Assembly (NCBI GenBank): GCA_030268105.1
Contig: BSDZ01000017.1
Coordinates: 124,001-188,000 of the forward strand
Reading direction: 5' to 3'
DNA: 64,000 nucleotides
Source of the DNA: Volvox africanus
Lineage: Eukaryota > Chlorophyta > Chlorophyceae > Chlamydomonadales > Volvocaceae
Positions 22,318 through 33,039 of the stretch are shown one piece after another. Position 1 is the stretch's first letter; every line of letters begins with the position of its first letter. The notes below the pieces were generated by a model. That model was not told where the DNA came from, searched no databases, and saw only the letters and a list, made by a program, of their open reading frames with translations. Both the position numbers and the translations under genes were made by a program.

Positions 22318-25300
22318 GTCGGTTGTCATTCACGAGGGGGACTATCTTGGGGGTTGAAATGGTTCTATGTTTTTACATGACATGACATGACATGTGCCAC
22401 ATTTTGCCTGCGCGCCTCCCCCACCTCCTCCTCCTCCTCCTCCCCCTCCTCCCACCCACACAATTCCCTGCGGCCGCATCTCCAACACCCCCAGGAGTTG
22501 GCCCAGCAGAACCACGACCTGCGGGAGGAGTGTTTGCGGCTGCAGCAGGAGAACATGCAGCTTAGCAAGTGGGTGGTGACCACGAGAGGTTCAGAAGCGG
22601 GCAGAAAGCGGGCGGGGACTAACGATAGTTTGGACAAGGGTTGGGAAGTGGAGAACAAAGCTCAGTGGTGCCTTGGACGGGGACGGGGCAGCGGCAGCGG
22701 AAATGTCAGGATAGCCTGGATAGGGTACCCCTTAAGTATAGTTTTCCCTTAAAACTGCGAGTTACCGTTGAACACAGCAATATGTCGTATTGTGCATACG
22801 AATTGCCGGACGCAGGACTGTGGCCGAAAACAGCTTGTCAGCTCGTCGCGATCTCGCAAGGATTGAATCAGCGCTGGAGCTCACGGTAAGAGACTACACA
22901 AGCCGTGTTTTTCGTAAGTAGCAGTACAAAAAGCTCTACGCTTTGCATGTGACCGTGCAACTGGCTGTGTGAACTTCCGCGACGCGGCCCTCCAGGTGAA
23001 GGAGAAGATGCGGGAGATGCACGACAGGTTACGACAGGAGCTGTACGAGGAAATGGATGATAAAACCAAAAAAATGGTGTGTATGTGTGGGCGTGTTTAG
23101 GCAGGCGCAGGGCTCGGGAAGTTGGGAACCTTGGGGCCGGCCCCTGAATCATCATGAGCATCGTGCACATTCTGCAAGGCATGCAAAGCATGCACACCAT
23201 GTTGTGGGCAGGGCTGGCTCCTCTCCCCTGCCTTCCTCTGCCATGGGGAAGTCAGCGCGGTAGGAGTCGACCGGTTTCCATGTCCCCCTCGGCGCTCAGA
23301 GGACGGACGAGGAGGTCATGTCCTGATTTTTCAGACATCATCCCGTATGCCATCAACACCCGGATCCTGGCCCTCTGCCGGGTTGTCACCTGCCTATCTA
23401 CCTCAAACTCTCTTCTCAGGTTGCAGAGCACGGCTACCTTCAGGATTACGTTCGCGACCAGGCGGCCCAGGCAGCCACCCTGGATCGGCACTGTCGCATG
23501 CTACAGGTGGGGATCTGTCGAATGTCTACCAGCACTAGCACCCTATATCGCTTCCGAGGCGGCGCCTCACTGATCCTCCAGGAAGCGCCAGTTGACGCTG
23601 CTCTCGTGTATCTTCCCCTCGGGCCCCCTCGCGTTTAGGGTTCTAGCGGGTTATTGGATGTAGGTAATTTAGGGAATCCATGTCCTAGGTTTCCTATGTT
23701 AAACGCTAAACCCTCAATTTTCATTATGCGGCATAATATAAATTTGGGTAGCGTATTCGTTCCGCCAGCCTCCCCGCCCCAATTTTGGGCTGAGGCTTCT
23801 GCTGTGTACCTCCTCCTCGTCTCCCGTCCCTCCTTGCATCCCGTAACCAGGCGGAACGCACCCGGTGTAAGGTAGACTCGGATCTGGCCACTAGCCTCAG
23901 CGAGCAGCAGGCATCGCATGCGGTGGTGCTCAGGTGTGTATGTGGCTTGCAGTACAAAGATCTGACCCAATCCGATCCGCTTCAAGTAAAATGCAATCTC
24001 TGATCCAGGTGCATCTGTCCAAGACTTTGCACCGAACGCTAAGGTCACCCTTAACGTAGCCGCTTCTAAGAGCCTTTCTGTCAAATTTCCTGACTCCTGG
24101 ATTCAACTCAGGAAACTGTCTTCTGGAAGTCCGGAAGACTGTTCCGATTCCAATGCCACCACCAGCCAACTCCATCTCATCCTGTGTTGACGCTTGATAA
24201 ACTTGATTCTTAAAACCTGTATTCTGCAGGCGGCAGTTGAAGCAGGCATACCAGACAGTAGAGGCGCTGAGGCGGAGACTGATGGAGACAGAGGCCAGAG
24301 CTCAGGCCGCCTGGGACGAGGCGGTGAGGGCCAGCTCGCGGGCGGCGGTGGCGGCGGCGGCGGCAGCGCGTGCTGGACTACGTGGCGGCGATGCCGCCGC
24401 TGCGGCGGCAGCGATGGCGGAAGGTGACGTGGACAGCGCATACGGCATGGCGGGTGAGGCTCTTGGATTGGACTCCTGGGTCTGGGTGCGCGTCCGGGTG
24501 CCCAGTGTTGTCAGCGTCCCATTCAACTTCTTCATTTGGGATACGTGTTTCAGGTGCACATATGCGTGGCGTTTTCCAGATGTACTGCCAAGGGTATGTA
24601 CGGTATACAATAAACACGGCTTTACGAGGACGTGCACATTTTGTTTTTTCTTGTTTGGTCGACGGTGCCACAAAGGTTATTGTTAGGAGGGATACGCAAA
24701 CAGTTCACCTGCAGAAGTACGGAAACGTGCCGGTTTTTCCACCACGTGATCTCCACGCTCGACTCCAGGGGAAGGTGCCGAAATGGCCGCGTTGGAATCT
24801 CAACTGCGCCACGCCAAGCAGCGCTTCGAGCGCATGCGGCTGCAGCGCGACCGCTGGCGCGACCGCTCCATTCTCTACGAGAAGGCTTGTGCGCAGCTGC
24901 AAGCCGCGCTTCAAACCCTTCAGGATCAGGCACGGCTGACCCTGCCGTCGGGCGTCAAACAAGACCTGGATGCCATCTGGTGCGCCGCCAAGGGGGCGGA
25001 GGCCGCCGTCGACAGTGGCGCCGCCAGCTCCCGGCCGTCGACACCGTACTTGTACAGCAGTATGGCGACGCCGCAAAGCGGCGTTGGTGGCGTCGGTGCC
25101 GTGACCGAAACGGATAGCAGGGCTGGGCAATGGGCCCGGTCGAGCTGGAGTAGTCCGAGCGGAGTTGGCGGGCGCTGGCCCGCCGGCGGCGGCGCCGCGG
25201 CGGCAGAGGCGGCGCGGGGCCGTGTGGCGTCGGCGCGGGTATCAGGGTCGGCCGGACAGACACGTAGATCATTGCCGTCGCGGCCGCGGACTGCCGCACC

Positions 25301-27280
25301 GACGCCACACGATGGCAGTGGCGGCGGTGCCTCCGCCGCCCTCCGGGCGGCGGAGGCGATACGCGCAGCCGTGGTTTTGAATCCACCACTTCCGTTACCT
25401 GTATCACCGTCGCCGTCACCGTTACCGGCATCACCCGCGCAGCCGGAGGAGGTGAATAGGATTCGCGAAGGTGGTGGTGACGGCATTGGGCCGTCGTTGG
25501 AAAGCCCCGCCGACGGCGCCGAACCGACCCGTGGTTCATCACCTGGCCGGGTGGCGATCATGTCACGGCTCTACAGTAATGAAGCGGAGCCTTTTAAGTT
25601 GGTGCCCAAGGTGCGTCATATCATTCAACCTGACACGGGATAGATGACCCCCGGCAAGGCGGCCGGGGGACGGGCGGTACACTCCTCTTGACCACTCGTG
25701 CTACTGTAAGGCTTGTTTGACCAGTTAAGCAAGATGGTACCGAACCCGCAGCGAGATGAAGCTCCTGTAGGGGCTCAGTCTGATGGTGCTGGCCGACATT
25801 GACCGCACACCGTACACCGCACACCGTGTTGCCGAAACAGGCTTCCTACCGTGGGAGTGATCTCGACACGTATTCGGGTTGGTAGGGCTTTGTAGGGTCT
25901 TTCAGGACTGAGCGTCCGCTGGCTTGACTAAATGCCCCACAGGTGCAGTACGACCAAACCGGGTGGCCGGTCGTACCGGAGTTGCGACCCCTTAGCCCGA
26001 ACCGAATGAATGGAGGAACCGGCACCGCACAGGTAGGAAGCAGGACTGCCAATCTCGCGCTGCAACCTCTGGTGCTGCCGCAGCATCAACAGGAGCATCT
26101 GGCAGTGCCCGTGGTGCCTTTCTCGCCGTTGGCAGCGCAGCCGACGCTGGGTGCTTTGGCTGGCGGCGCCGCCCGCCGCACACCCGGCTCTATGCGGCCG
26201 CATTCTGCCGTCGAACCGTCACCGGCGGTCACTACGCCGCGTTGGACCATCTGCAAGTCCCTGACTGGCCTTACGTCACCGGCGGCGGCGGCGGCAGCAA
26301 TTGACGCCGCTGCTGGCGGCGGCGACGCGATGGCGGGTTCATTGACCCCGGACGTGCGGCAAGATGGCTCTTCGCAGCAGCCACCGCCGCCGTCATTAAT
26401 GCTACAGCGTCCGCAGGCATTGAGCACAGGACCAGAGCCGCTATTGCCCAATCCTGTTGGCACCCGCGCCGACGGTTACCGTAGGACCGTGTCGTACGCT
26501 GCCGAGGCAGATCGGCAAACTTGGCAATATCAACGGAGCCGTTCGCAGTCCCCGGAGTATGCGGCCATCGCGCGAGCCACGTCGGCGACGTCGGCAGAGG
26601 CCGGGGAGCAGCACGGCGGCAGCAAAACCAATGGTGGAGGCAGCGGCAGCGGCAGTACCGCCGCCGCCGCGGACAGTGCATTACTCACGGCTGCGCTGTC
26701 CCCAGCAGTTCCTGGTACCGGCGGCGTCCCTGAAGTCGGGCTGTCAGGTGGGGCCTTATACACAGTTGTACATAATATTGCCGTGTCGGCTGGCGGCAGC
26801 GCCGCGACCTCTTCACCTTCCACCGCACCCACCGTCGGCAGCGCTTACCTTCACCCGACTACCAGTAGCGGTCCCCAAGCAGCTGCAAGGGCGCTACAAG
26901 CTTTCACCGCCACCTCCGCCGCCGGTGCCACCGCAATCGGCACCGCACCCGGACCTGTGTTCCTGAGCAATCCCTCGGCGTTGCTGGCAGCTCTCCGAAG
27001 GCCACCCTCCTGCATGAAGCGGCTTCACAATCCAGATGTGATGTTTTCGGGTACTCGATCATCCTCAGCGCGGGGAGGGGCGATGTGGGGGCAACGTGGC
27101 GGATCTTCCGGACCGAATGGGGGAGGCAGCGTTAGTGGCGGTAGTGTAAGCGGCGGCAACGTTAGCGGCGCCGACGGTGGCGGTGGAATGGGATGGAGCA
27201 ACGCCGCCAGTAATAGCAGCAGCGGCGGCGGCGGCGGCGGCGGCGGGTCCAGCATCGGTGAGAGTGCGACAACGCGATGA
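20429..27280 (+). CDS. Coiled-coil protein with long low-complexity tail, 993 aa
   Basis: Eleven phase-consistent exons make 994 codons: 20429-20497, 20694-20796, 21347-21402, 22151-22213, 22495-22568, 22834-22885, 22996-23076, 23420-23506, 24237-24453, 24769-25610 and 25943-27280 (TGA). The start is an ATG giving MPKTKLAGLKQQLRAAEEDV. Exons 1-9 are almost wholly heptad-like helix (for example AQQLEELREQVEEARSKIEH, VKEKMREMHDRLRQELYEEM, RQELYEEMDDKTKKM), so a long coiled coil covers roughly residues 1-240. An Ala-rich linker follows, then a second coil near 270-320 (ESQLRHAKQRFERMRLQRDR). The remaining two thirds are Ala/Gly/Ser/Pro-rich and probably disordered. No signal peptide or membrane span is seen. 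The layout recalls ciliary or basal-body coiled-coil proteins of the CFAP157/BBOF1 (DUF4515) type, but I cannot confirm that family by motif. The gene diverges from the poly(A) polymerase, 359 bases away. The model is strong; the function is unknown. Confidence 0.85.
22284..22313. repeat. (CT)n microsatellite in an intron
   Basis: About 15 CT dinucleotides lie between exons 4 and 5 of the coiled-coil gene. Nearby in the same intron are four copies of ACATG (22375-22393) and a TCC triplet run at about 22420-22455, which may serve as the polypyrimidine tract for the exon 5 acceptor. Confidence 0.9.
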
Positions 27281-28844
27281 CGCAGTGGCCTCTGCTGCGG
27301 CACATCCACAGCACATCTGGACTCCCGCACTTCAACCAAGGAGGGACGATATGATCCCGCCGGTTGCTGCTTTGATTTCCTGCGGCGCTAACATTATAGG
27401 AAAGAACTTCTGCGAATACCGCCATGAATGAAGGGCTGGTGTTGCTTGGCCGGGAGGTATAACTACTATTTTTAAATCCAGGGGGGTTGATGAAAACAGG
27501 GAAAGGTTTGGCGCTGTGTAGCCCTAGCTTTTCCACCTAACGTTTCCGTCTACCTCTGGCGTTTTTGGTCGGTATAGCACTGGCTGACATTTGTTAGTGC
27601 AGGTAATCGTTTGGCCGCTTTGGACTTGACTATCACGTGCGTTCATTCCCTTCCCTTCTTAAGTTCGATCCAATGACTTCGATACCTTGTGATTTGAACA
27701 CTAAATGCTATTATTGTTTTCTGGCGCTTGACGTTTGCCACAATGTGTCTCTGTGTGTGTGATAGTCGGCAGGTTGGCGTGCTGGTAGGGATATTACGAT
27801 ATTAGCAAGCATCTCTGCATCGAATCGAAAGCCGTGGCCGACACACACGTCACTGCGAGCGTTTCGGGTCTTCCTCAGAAATTCCTATTTCGCCCGTTGT
27901 TTAGCTCGGTTAGGGAATGAACAGAAGTGCGGTAAGACGCAACGCAGTGAGAAATTGAACAGACGGGGACTGACCTGTAGAAGGGAAATCGGACGGAGGT
28001 AAGAAAGGCGATGAAGAGGGAGGCCAAGGAGGGCAGGGAGGGAGAGGGAGGGAATAGATAGGCACGAGCTCAGCCATCGGGTGGGGGGACACTTTGTTTG
28101 ATGTTTGTGAGATGCGGACGTATTGGTAAAGTCACGATGCCTCTTTGGCGTTAGAGCTTCTCCGAGAGCAATGGGGTCCCAGCCAGGGAAAGCCTCAGCT
28201 CTCGTCTGTACTCGCCCCAAAACGGGCGCAGTGTCACTGGCACTTTTGAATTCCTTAAAAAGACTTGTCAACGATGTCTTATAAAAGAAACAATGCAATA
28301 ACTGAATAACAAACTTACGCGTTCCTACACTAATAACTTGATAACGAATACATACATGTTTACTTCAGTAGCCAGGCTTGAGGCTTGCGAGGTTTGTGCG
28401 CTCTTACTGGCTCATGCGAGGGGAGAAGCACGCGGCAGGGCAGGGAGACGAAGCCGCGTGGGCGCCCCCCCGCGCTGTGGTTCGGCCCAATGATCAGGGC
28501 CCCCGGTAGTTGCTTGTCCTTACAGGGCAAATCATCCGCAGTGCAACACTCTTTCACGCACAAGTGACATCAGGGGAGATATGGCCATCTATCGCATGTA
28601 TGCAGGCATCTTGATCCTGTGGCGTGGACATGGGAAGCAGGTATTGCAATTATTACGTCACCCAATAAAGTTGTCACAAGTAACTGATAACGGCTGCTGC
28701 TGACAACAAAACTTTGGCTGCATCACTGCTGTCACTCGTGTCCAGGGGCCTGGTGATAGTACTGGTGTTGGGGAAAAGACACGGTGAAAGTGTTAGTGTC
28801 CTCAAGGGTAACTTGGGGGCTTGGTGAATTCTGTGCAACGGATT
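27281..28844. other. Intergenic, downstream of the coiled-coil gene
   Basis: It holds the presumed 3' UTR of the gene ending at 27280, then DNA with no domain-bearing frame. Minus-strand frames at 27885-28298 are Pro/Leu/Ser-rich and driven by a GGGAGGG-type purine tract near 28020-28050. No RNA gene is seen. Confidence 0.5.
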
Positions 28845-29117
28845 TCAGTTGTGTGTGGGATAGGGGGGTACATCACCCGTGGCCACTAACCTGGCAGTCC
28901 CTACCTTCCCCGGTATTTCGGGGCACCCTCATCCGGTCTCCCATGCCGACTTCTCCGAAAAGTGCTTTTCCCAGGTTCAGCACCCAGCGGAATCTGCCGA
29001 ATCAACTAAGGCGTCAAATCCGCTCCTGGTCAGCTCGCAGGTCACCTCTAATTGGGTTCGTCACCGTTCATCGACATGGGGACACCCTGCCCTCAACTTT
29101 AGTCTTTGGCCCGCTCT
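28845..29117. repeat. Dispersed repeat, copy B
   Basis: This is the second copy of the element at 4619-4914, same orientation, about 273 bases, differing by scattered substitutions and two short indels. It lacks the internal extra ACCACCGGCATCC of copy A. Near its right end AATTGGGTTCGTCACC loosely resembles a polymerase III B box, but no matching A box was found, so a SINE assignment is only a possibility. Its flanks (AACGGATTTCAG left, CGGTCGGGGAAG right) show no target duplication. Confidence 0.85.
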
Positions 29118-29119
29118 CG

Positions 29120-30259
29120 GTCGGGGAAGAACCTGGAATCCCAGGGGCATATTAGTCGTGCCATTCAGTTGTAGCGCCGAGTGCCACACCTGAGGCATAC
29201 CATGCAGACCACGTATGGAAGGATGCTTAGTTATGACAAGTAAAGCCCCTGTGTTTAGTTTTATGAGCATTTTACAGGAGCCTCCGCAGGAGCATCAGCA
29301 CCTTATGAACCACATACACCCTGCCCGACTTACAGACCAAGGTAGATGTTCCAGAACAAAACGTTTTCCGTGGCTCAGAACGTCGGGGACTCGGCATAAT
29401 GATATCGGATATCCCCTGCCTCTGTCCTTCCCTGGCCGTGGCGGCGCCATGGCCACCTGAGGCCACTGGTCGGCACACCACCGGCCGCCTCGTGCGCCGC
29501 TGCGGCCCGTGGTGCACCTCCGCCGTCCGCCTCCTTTCCCGCATACCAACAGGAACGGGTTGCGAGTCTTTACCTCCAGGCTTTCCAAATCCCTCAGGCG
29601 TGGGTATCGGGTGTGGGTCGTCGGCTTTCCTACACATGTGTTTATGCGGATTACGGACTGCTTGTATCCGTATGTTCGTACGCCGAGGAGTTTGGATGAT
29701 GGTTGAGAAAACCAGCCACGGGCTCACGGACCGACGGGTCACAGGAACCCAGCCGTAGGCGCGGGATACTCGAGAGTTCTAAGCTTCACAAAATACCTGC
29801 TAGCTTACTCCTGAAAGCCGGTCGGGGTTGCGGCCAGACGCTGCATAACGATAGGCAAGGGACTAGACCGGTACGTGTAAGTGATTCCAGCAGACTCTGC
29901 ACTCCGAGCACCCGTACTAAGTGCGGGTCCAGTTTCGGTTCACAGAGCCTCGATGGAAAGGCCGAACGAAACCTCGCTGCTTATGGCACGAATGGCTATC
30001 TCTCCCCTTCAGTTTATACAAGAAGCTAAGTCAAACTTAAGCGTCTCAGCGGCACTAAAACTTAGAAGCCTCTCAAAATTGCAGCGCACCTCAAACAAAA
30101 CACAGTCCCTGGGGACGCTCCAACTGGAATGGGGGAAACCGGCCTGGTTTAGGTACCGGTTTACCCAATATGGTGCACGTTCACGAGGTGCAGCAGCAAG
30201 CTAAAAGAAACGCCGTTCCCCAAACCTGAGTCCGATATTTCGACGACGAACAGCGCGCG

Positions 30260-30292
<33 letters not shown>

Positions 30293-31460
30293 GTGTAGAA
30301 AACCATTTAATTATGCCTTCTTTACCAGGACGGCTGCCGCACGCCACGGCGCAAATTTGCCTACCACGCGTACATAGGGCACGACGTCCAGGGAATAGAC
30401 ACCAGCGTTCGTCAGAAGCCTCTGCCCACCTAGGAATTCAGTCCTTCGGCAGTGACTGGCCCCAGCCATCATAAGCAAGATGTAGCTATAACGACGTCTG
30501 TCTCTAAGCTGCATGATCTGCGCTAATCTTACAATGCACCATCAGCAGTTTAGCGCCATCCGTAAACTAGGCTAAGGGCCTTGCGGCCCGTCAATAGACC
30601 CGAACCTATGGACTGGAGGAGGGCAGGCTTCTGCAGAACATATCACGCAGCATCATCTAAGGAGCACTAAGCCACGACTCCGTGCCAACACGCAATGGTA
30701 CAATCACCCAGTAAGTCCACCATCCGGCAACAGCTTGGGCACAAAGCCAACAGAGCCGCATCGGGGTCCTCTGCCACACCACCACACGCCACACAGTGTG
30801 GCAAGGACGCGGACTCAGGCAAGCGATGCCACCGGCGGCTCATAGGCAGCCAGCTGCTTCAGACGGCCTCCAAGATCACCGCACCTTGCTGCACATCCTT
30901 TACTTTGAGAAGCTGACTCGGTTGCCGTGCCGTCTGCATACACAGCGGGTTGCGAGCGAAGGCATACATCTCATAAGACGTCACCAATTACCAGCGCCCA
31001 GCCGTCATGTAATGGTTTGGGAGTGCAGCGTAGCTGCCCGAGCTGCCACGGCACGGCGCATGTGGACCCCGATATGGACACCCATGCGGTCCTCCATCAG
31101 CCATGCCTGGATATGCTAGGAATCGCCCGTTACATTCCCAAGAACGCGAACTGTGCGGGACACAACTGAAGCCCCGAAGGGTTAATCAGCGCGTAACCAG
31201 TGCCGTGTACAGGCGTGAACGGATAGCACAGCTCATCCTACCATCTGGTAGCGGCGCCGCCTGCAGAGACATCCCAACAGTGAACCCTAGACAATGCATT
31301 CAGGTCATCGGTTAGGTCTGTGGGAGTGGTAATGTACGGCTTAAGCTGCAACGGAACCCAAAACCGGTTGGCTGCTCGGGTGTTCCTGTCCTGGTTCTGG
31401 TGTCTGGCATGCAGTTCTGCCTCCGAGGCAATCTTGGGATGAGCCAGGACAAGGTAACCA
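29120..31460. other. Intergenic, nothing firmly assignable
   Basis: Minus-strand frames at 29272-29742 are basic and open for 97-156 codons but carry no recognisable domain. A (GA)n tract occupies about 30256-30286. The plus strand near 30927-31169 has an 80-codon frame with CPSCHGTAHVDPDMDTHAVL, possibly a relic of a zinc-binding mobile-element protein. Confidence 0.4.
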
Positions 31461-31462
31461 GG

Positions 31463-32366
31463 CTACACATGTAACTGCATCAGTATCAAACACCAAATCG
31501 AGGTTCGAGATAGTAAATCGCAAGTTAGGCTGCGTGTCTTTTGCTGCAGCTTCACGCCAAAGAGGCCGTGTCTTGCCTCGTTTGCGGTCACCGGTTCCTC
31601 GTTGGGCTTGGCAACCTTCGTGGCTCCTCTTCTTTGTTTCCCGCTGCTTCCTGGCGTGCTTGCACAGCTTTTAGCGCCCGTGTCTGCATTCAGAAATTCG
31701 TTCGCGAAATCACCGTGCTGATCCTGTATTTGGCTCGCTGCATACCAGTCAAGTCCCTGTGGCATTCAGGATGGGAAAAGCCTTTAAAGGACGTCCTAAT
31801 GAATAAACCGGGCTACAACGATGCACGGCATGTAGATGCATGACAGTGCCCCCTGGAAACTCGCTCAGGATACCGACCCACAGAAGCTTGTGAATCCAGT
31901 CCCCGTTGTACCATTTGACACATCCAGGAGGACAAAGCAAGCCGGCATATGCTGAGCGCCTTACTGCACAAATGATCAATCTGATCGATTGTACGGATAG
32001 ACACCAAGCCCGTAGGTTGGGATTTGTACTGCACCTGTACGCCGCCACTCTCTGATGAGCCGACATCCCGGAGTACTGGCTCATGCTTTCTTGGCTCAAC
32101 CCCTGCTGTCCCTGCTGCTGTCTTAGCAGTGGACTTGTTCGGCAACGTTCCAGAGGAGCGCTGGCGTTTTGGCGCGGCATTAGATGGACTTGCTCCTTCA
32201 CTGCCATGGTGTCGCTGCCTCTGCACATCGTCATCATCTGAAGACGTGTCTCCCTGCAGGTCACATCGACTGCGTTGGGAAGTCCGGGAGAGGACAATAC
32301 CAGAAACGCCTGCTCCAAGCAACTTACGCCGAAAAATAAATTTTTAACCTTGTTAAAGAAGTTCAT
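31463..32366 (-). pseudogene. Possible broken gene or mobile-element ORF
   Basis: Three overlapping minus-strand frames (31463-31765, 31749-32366, 31813-32322) together look like one damaged coding region. The 31813-32322 frame gives an acidic then basic nuclear-type stretch (DTSSDDDDVQRQRHHGSEG and later NAAPKRQRSSGTLPNKS). The overlapping 31749-32366 frame continues with CPPGCVKWYNGDWIHKLLWV before the reading changes frame again. No family is recognised and no splice sites reconcile the frames, so frameshifts in a relic are more likely than a working gene. Confidence 0.3.
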
Positions 32367-32369
32367 CCC

Positions 32370-33039
32370 GCAGACTAAGCGGTGACACTCCTAGCTAGGA
32401 AAGGTCGAGAAAGGTAAGCTAGCGTTAGCCCTTAAAGATATGCAGGTTGTGAACACCGTCTGATGGATGTGCTATCTTTAGCTTGTATACAGACAGCGCT
32501 CAGGAGTTTGGTAACCTCAGCTGTTAAGAGTAGTATTATAGCACTGTGGAGCTGCAAGCCTGTTGCCAAGATCAGGCCGATTCATGAGGCACCGATATCC
32601 ACTGGTAGCGTTTGCCTGATGGAGAAGCTTAACCTCACAGTAAATAATTGACGTACTCGGAACTGAGTTTCAAACCACGCTTGCATGCAGAGACAAGGGC
32701 ATATGGTATAGAATTCCAGTAGGCACAATTTACTTCGGCATATATAACATGGCTGCATTGGTCGTATTATGAAGAAACCCGTTGTTGATACCTGCCCACT
32801 TGACAGCTCACCACAGCAATTCGCCATTAACGCTTTGTATGGCGTCTGAATTAGGTATTCTATAATATGTTGCAAGCATAGCTTCTTCCGAGCGGAGTTT
32901 GGCAGCTCACGCCGTCCATCGTCAACGCGGACAACAATCGAGAATGCGAAGACTGCGGCCATCAAGCCTCAACATGAGGCAATCCAGCGCCTTCATCAGA
33001 TGGTCTATACACTATCGCCGCGTAATTGTACATTATCGC
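32370..33039. other. Upstream region of the 997-aa protein gene
   Basis: No convincing gene. A 127-codon minus-strand frame (32582-32965) is Cys/Phe-rich without a domain and was not accepted. The plus-strand frame of the next gene stays open upstream to about 32899, so its 5' UTR or a longer N-terminus may lie here. Confidence 0.45.

Noticed and set aside
24302..24673. Minus-strand Ala-rich frames opposite the coiled-coil gene
   Set aside because: Antisense shadows of an Ala/Gly-coding GC-rich exon.
32582..32965. A 127-codon minus-strand frame rich in Cys and Phe
   Set aside because: No domain, irregular composition and overlap with the 5' region of a well-supported plus-strand gene.
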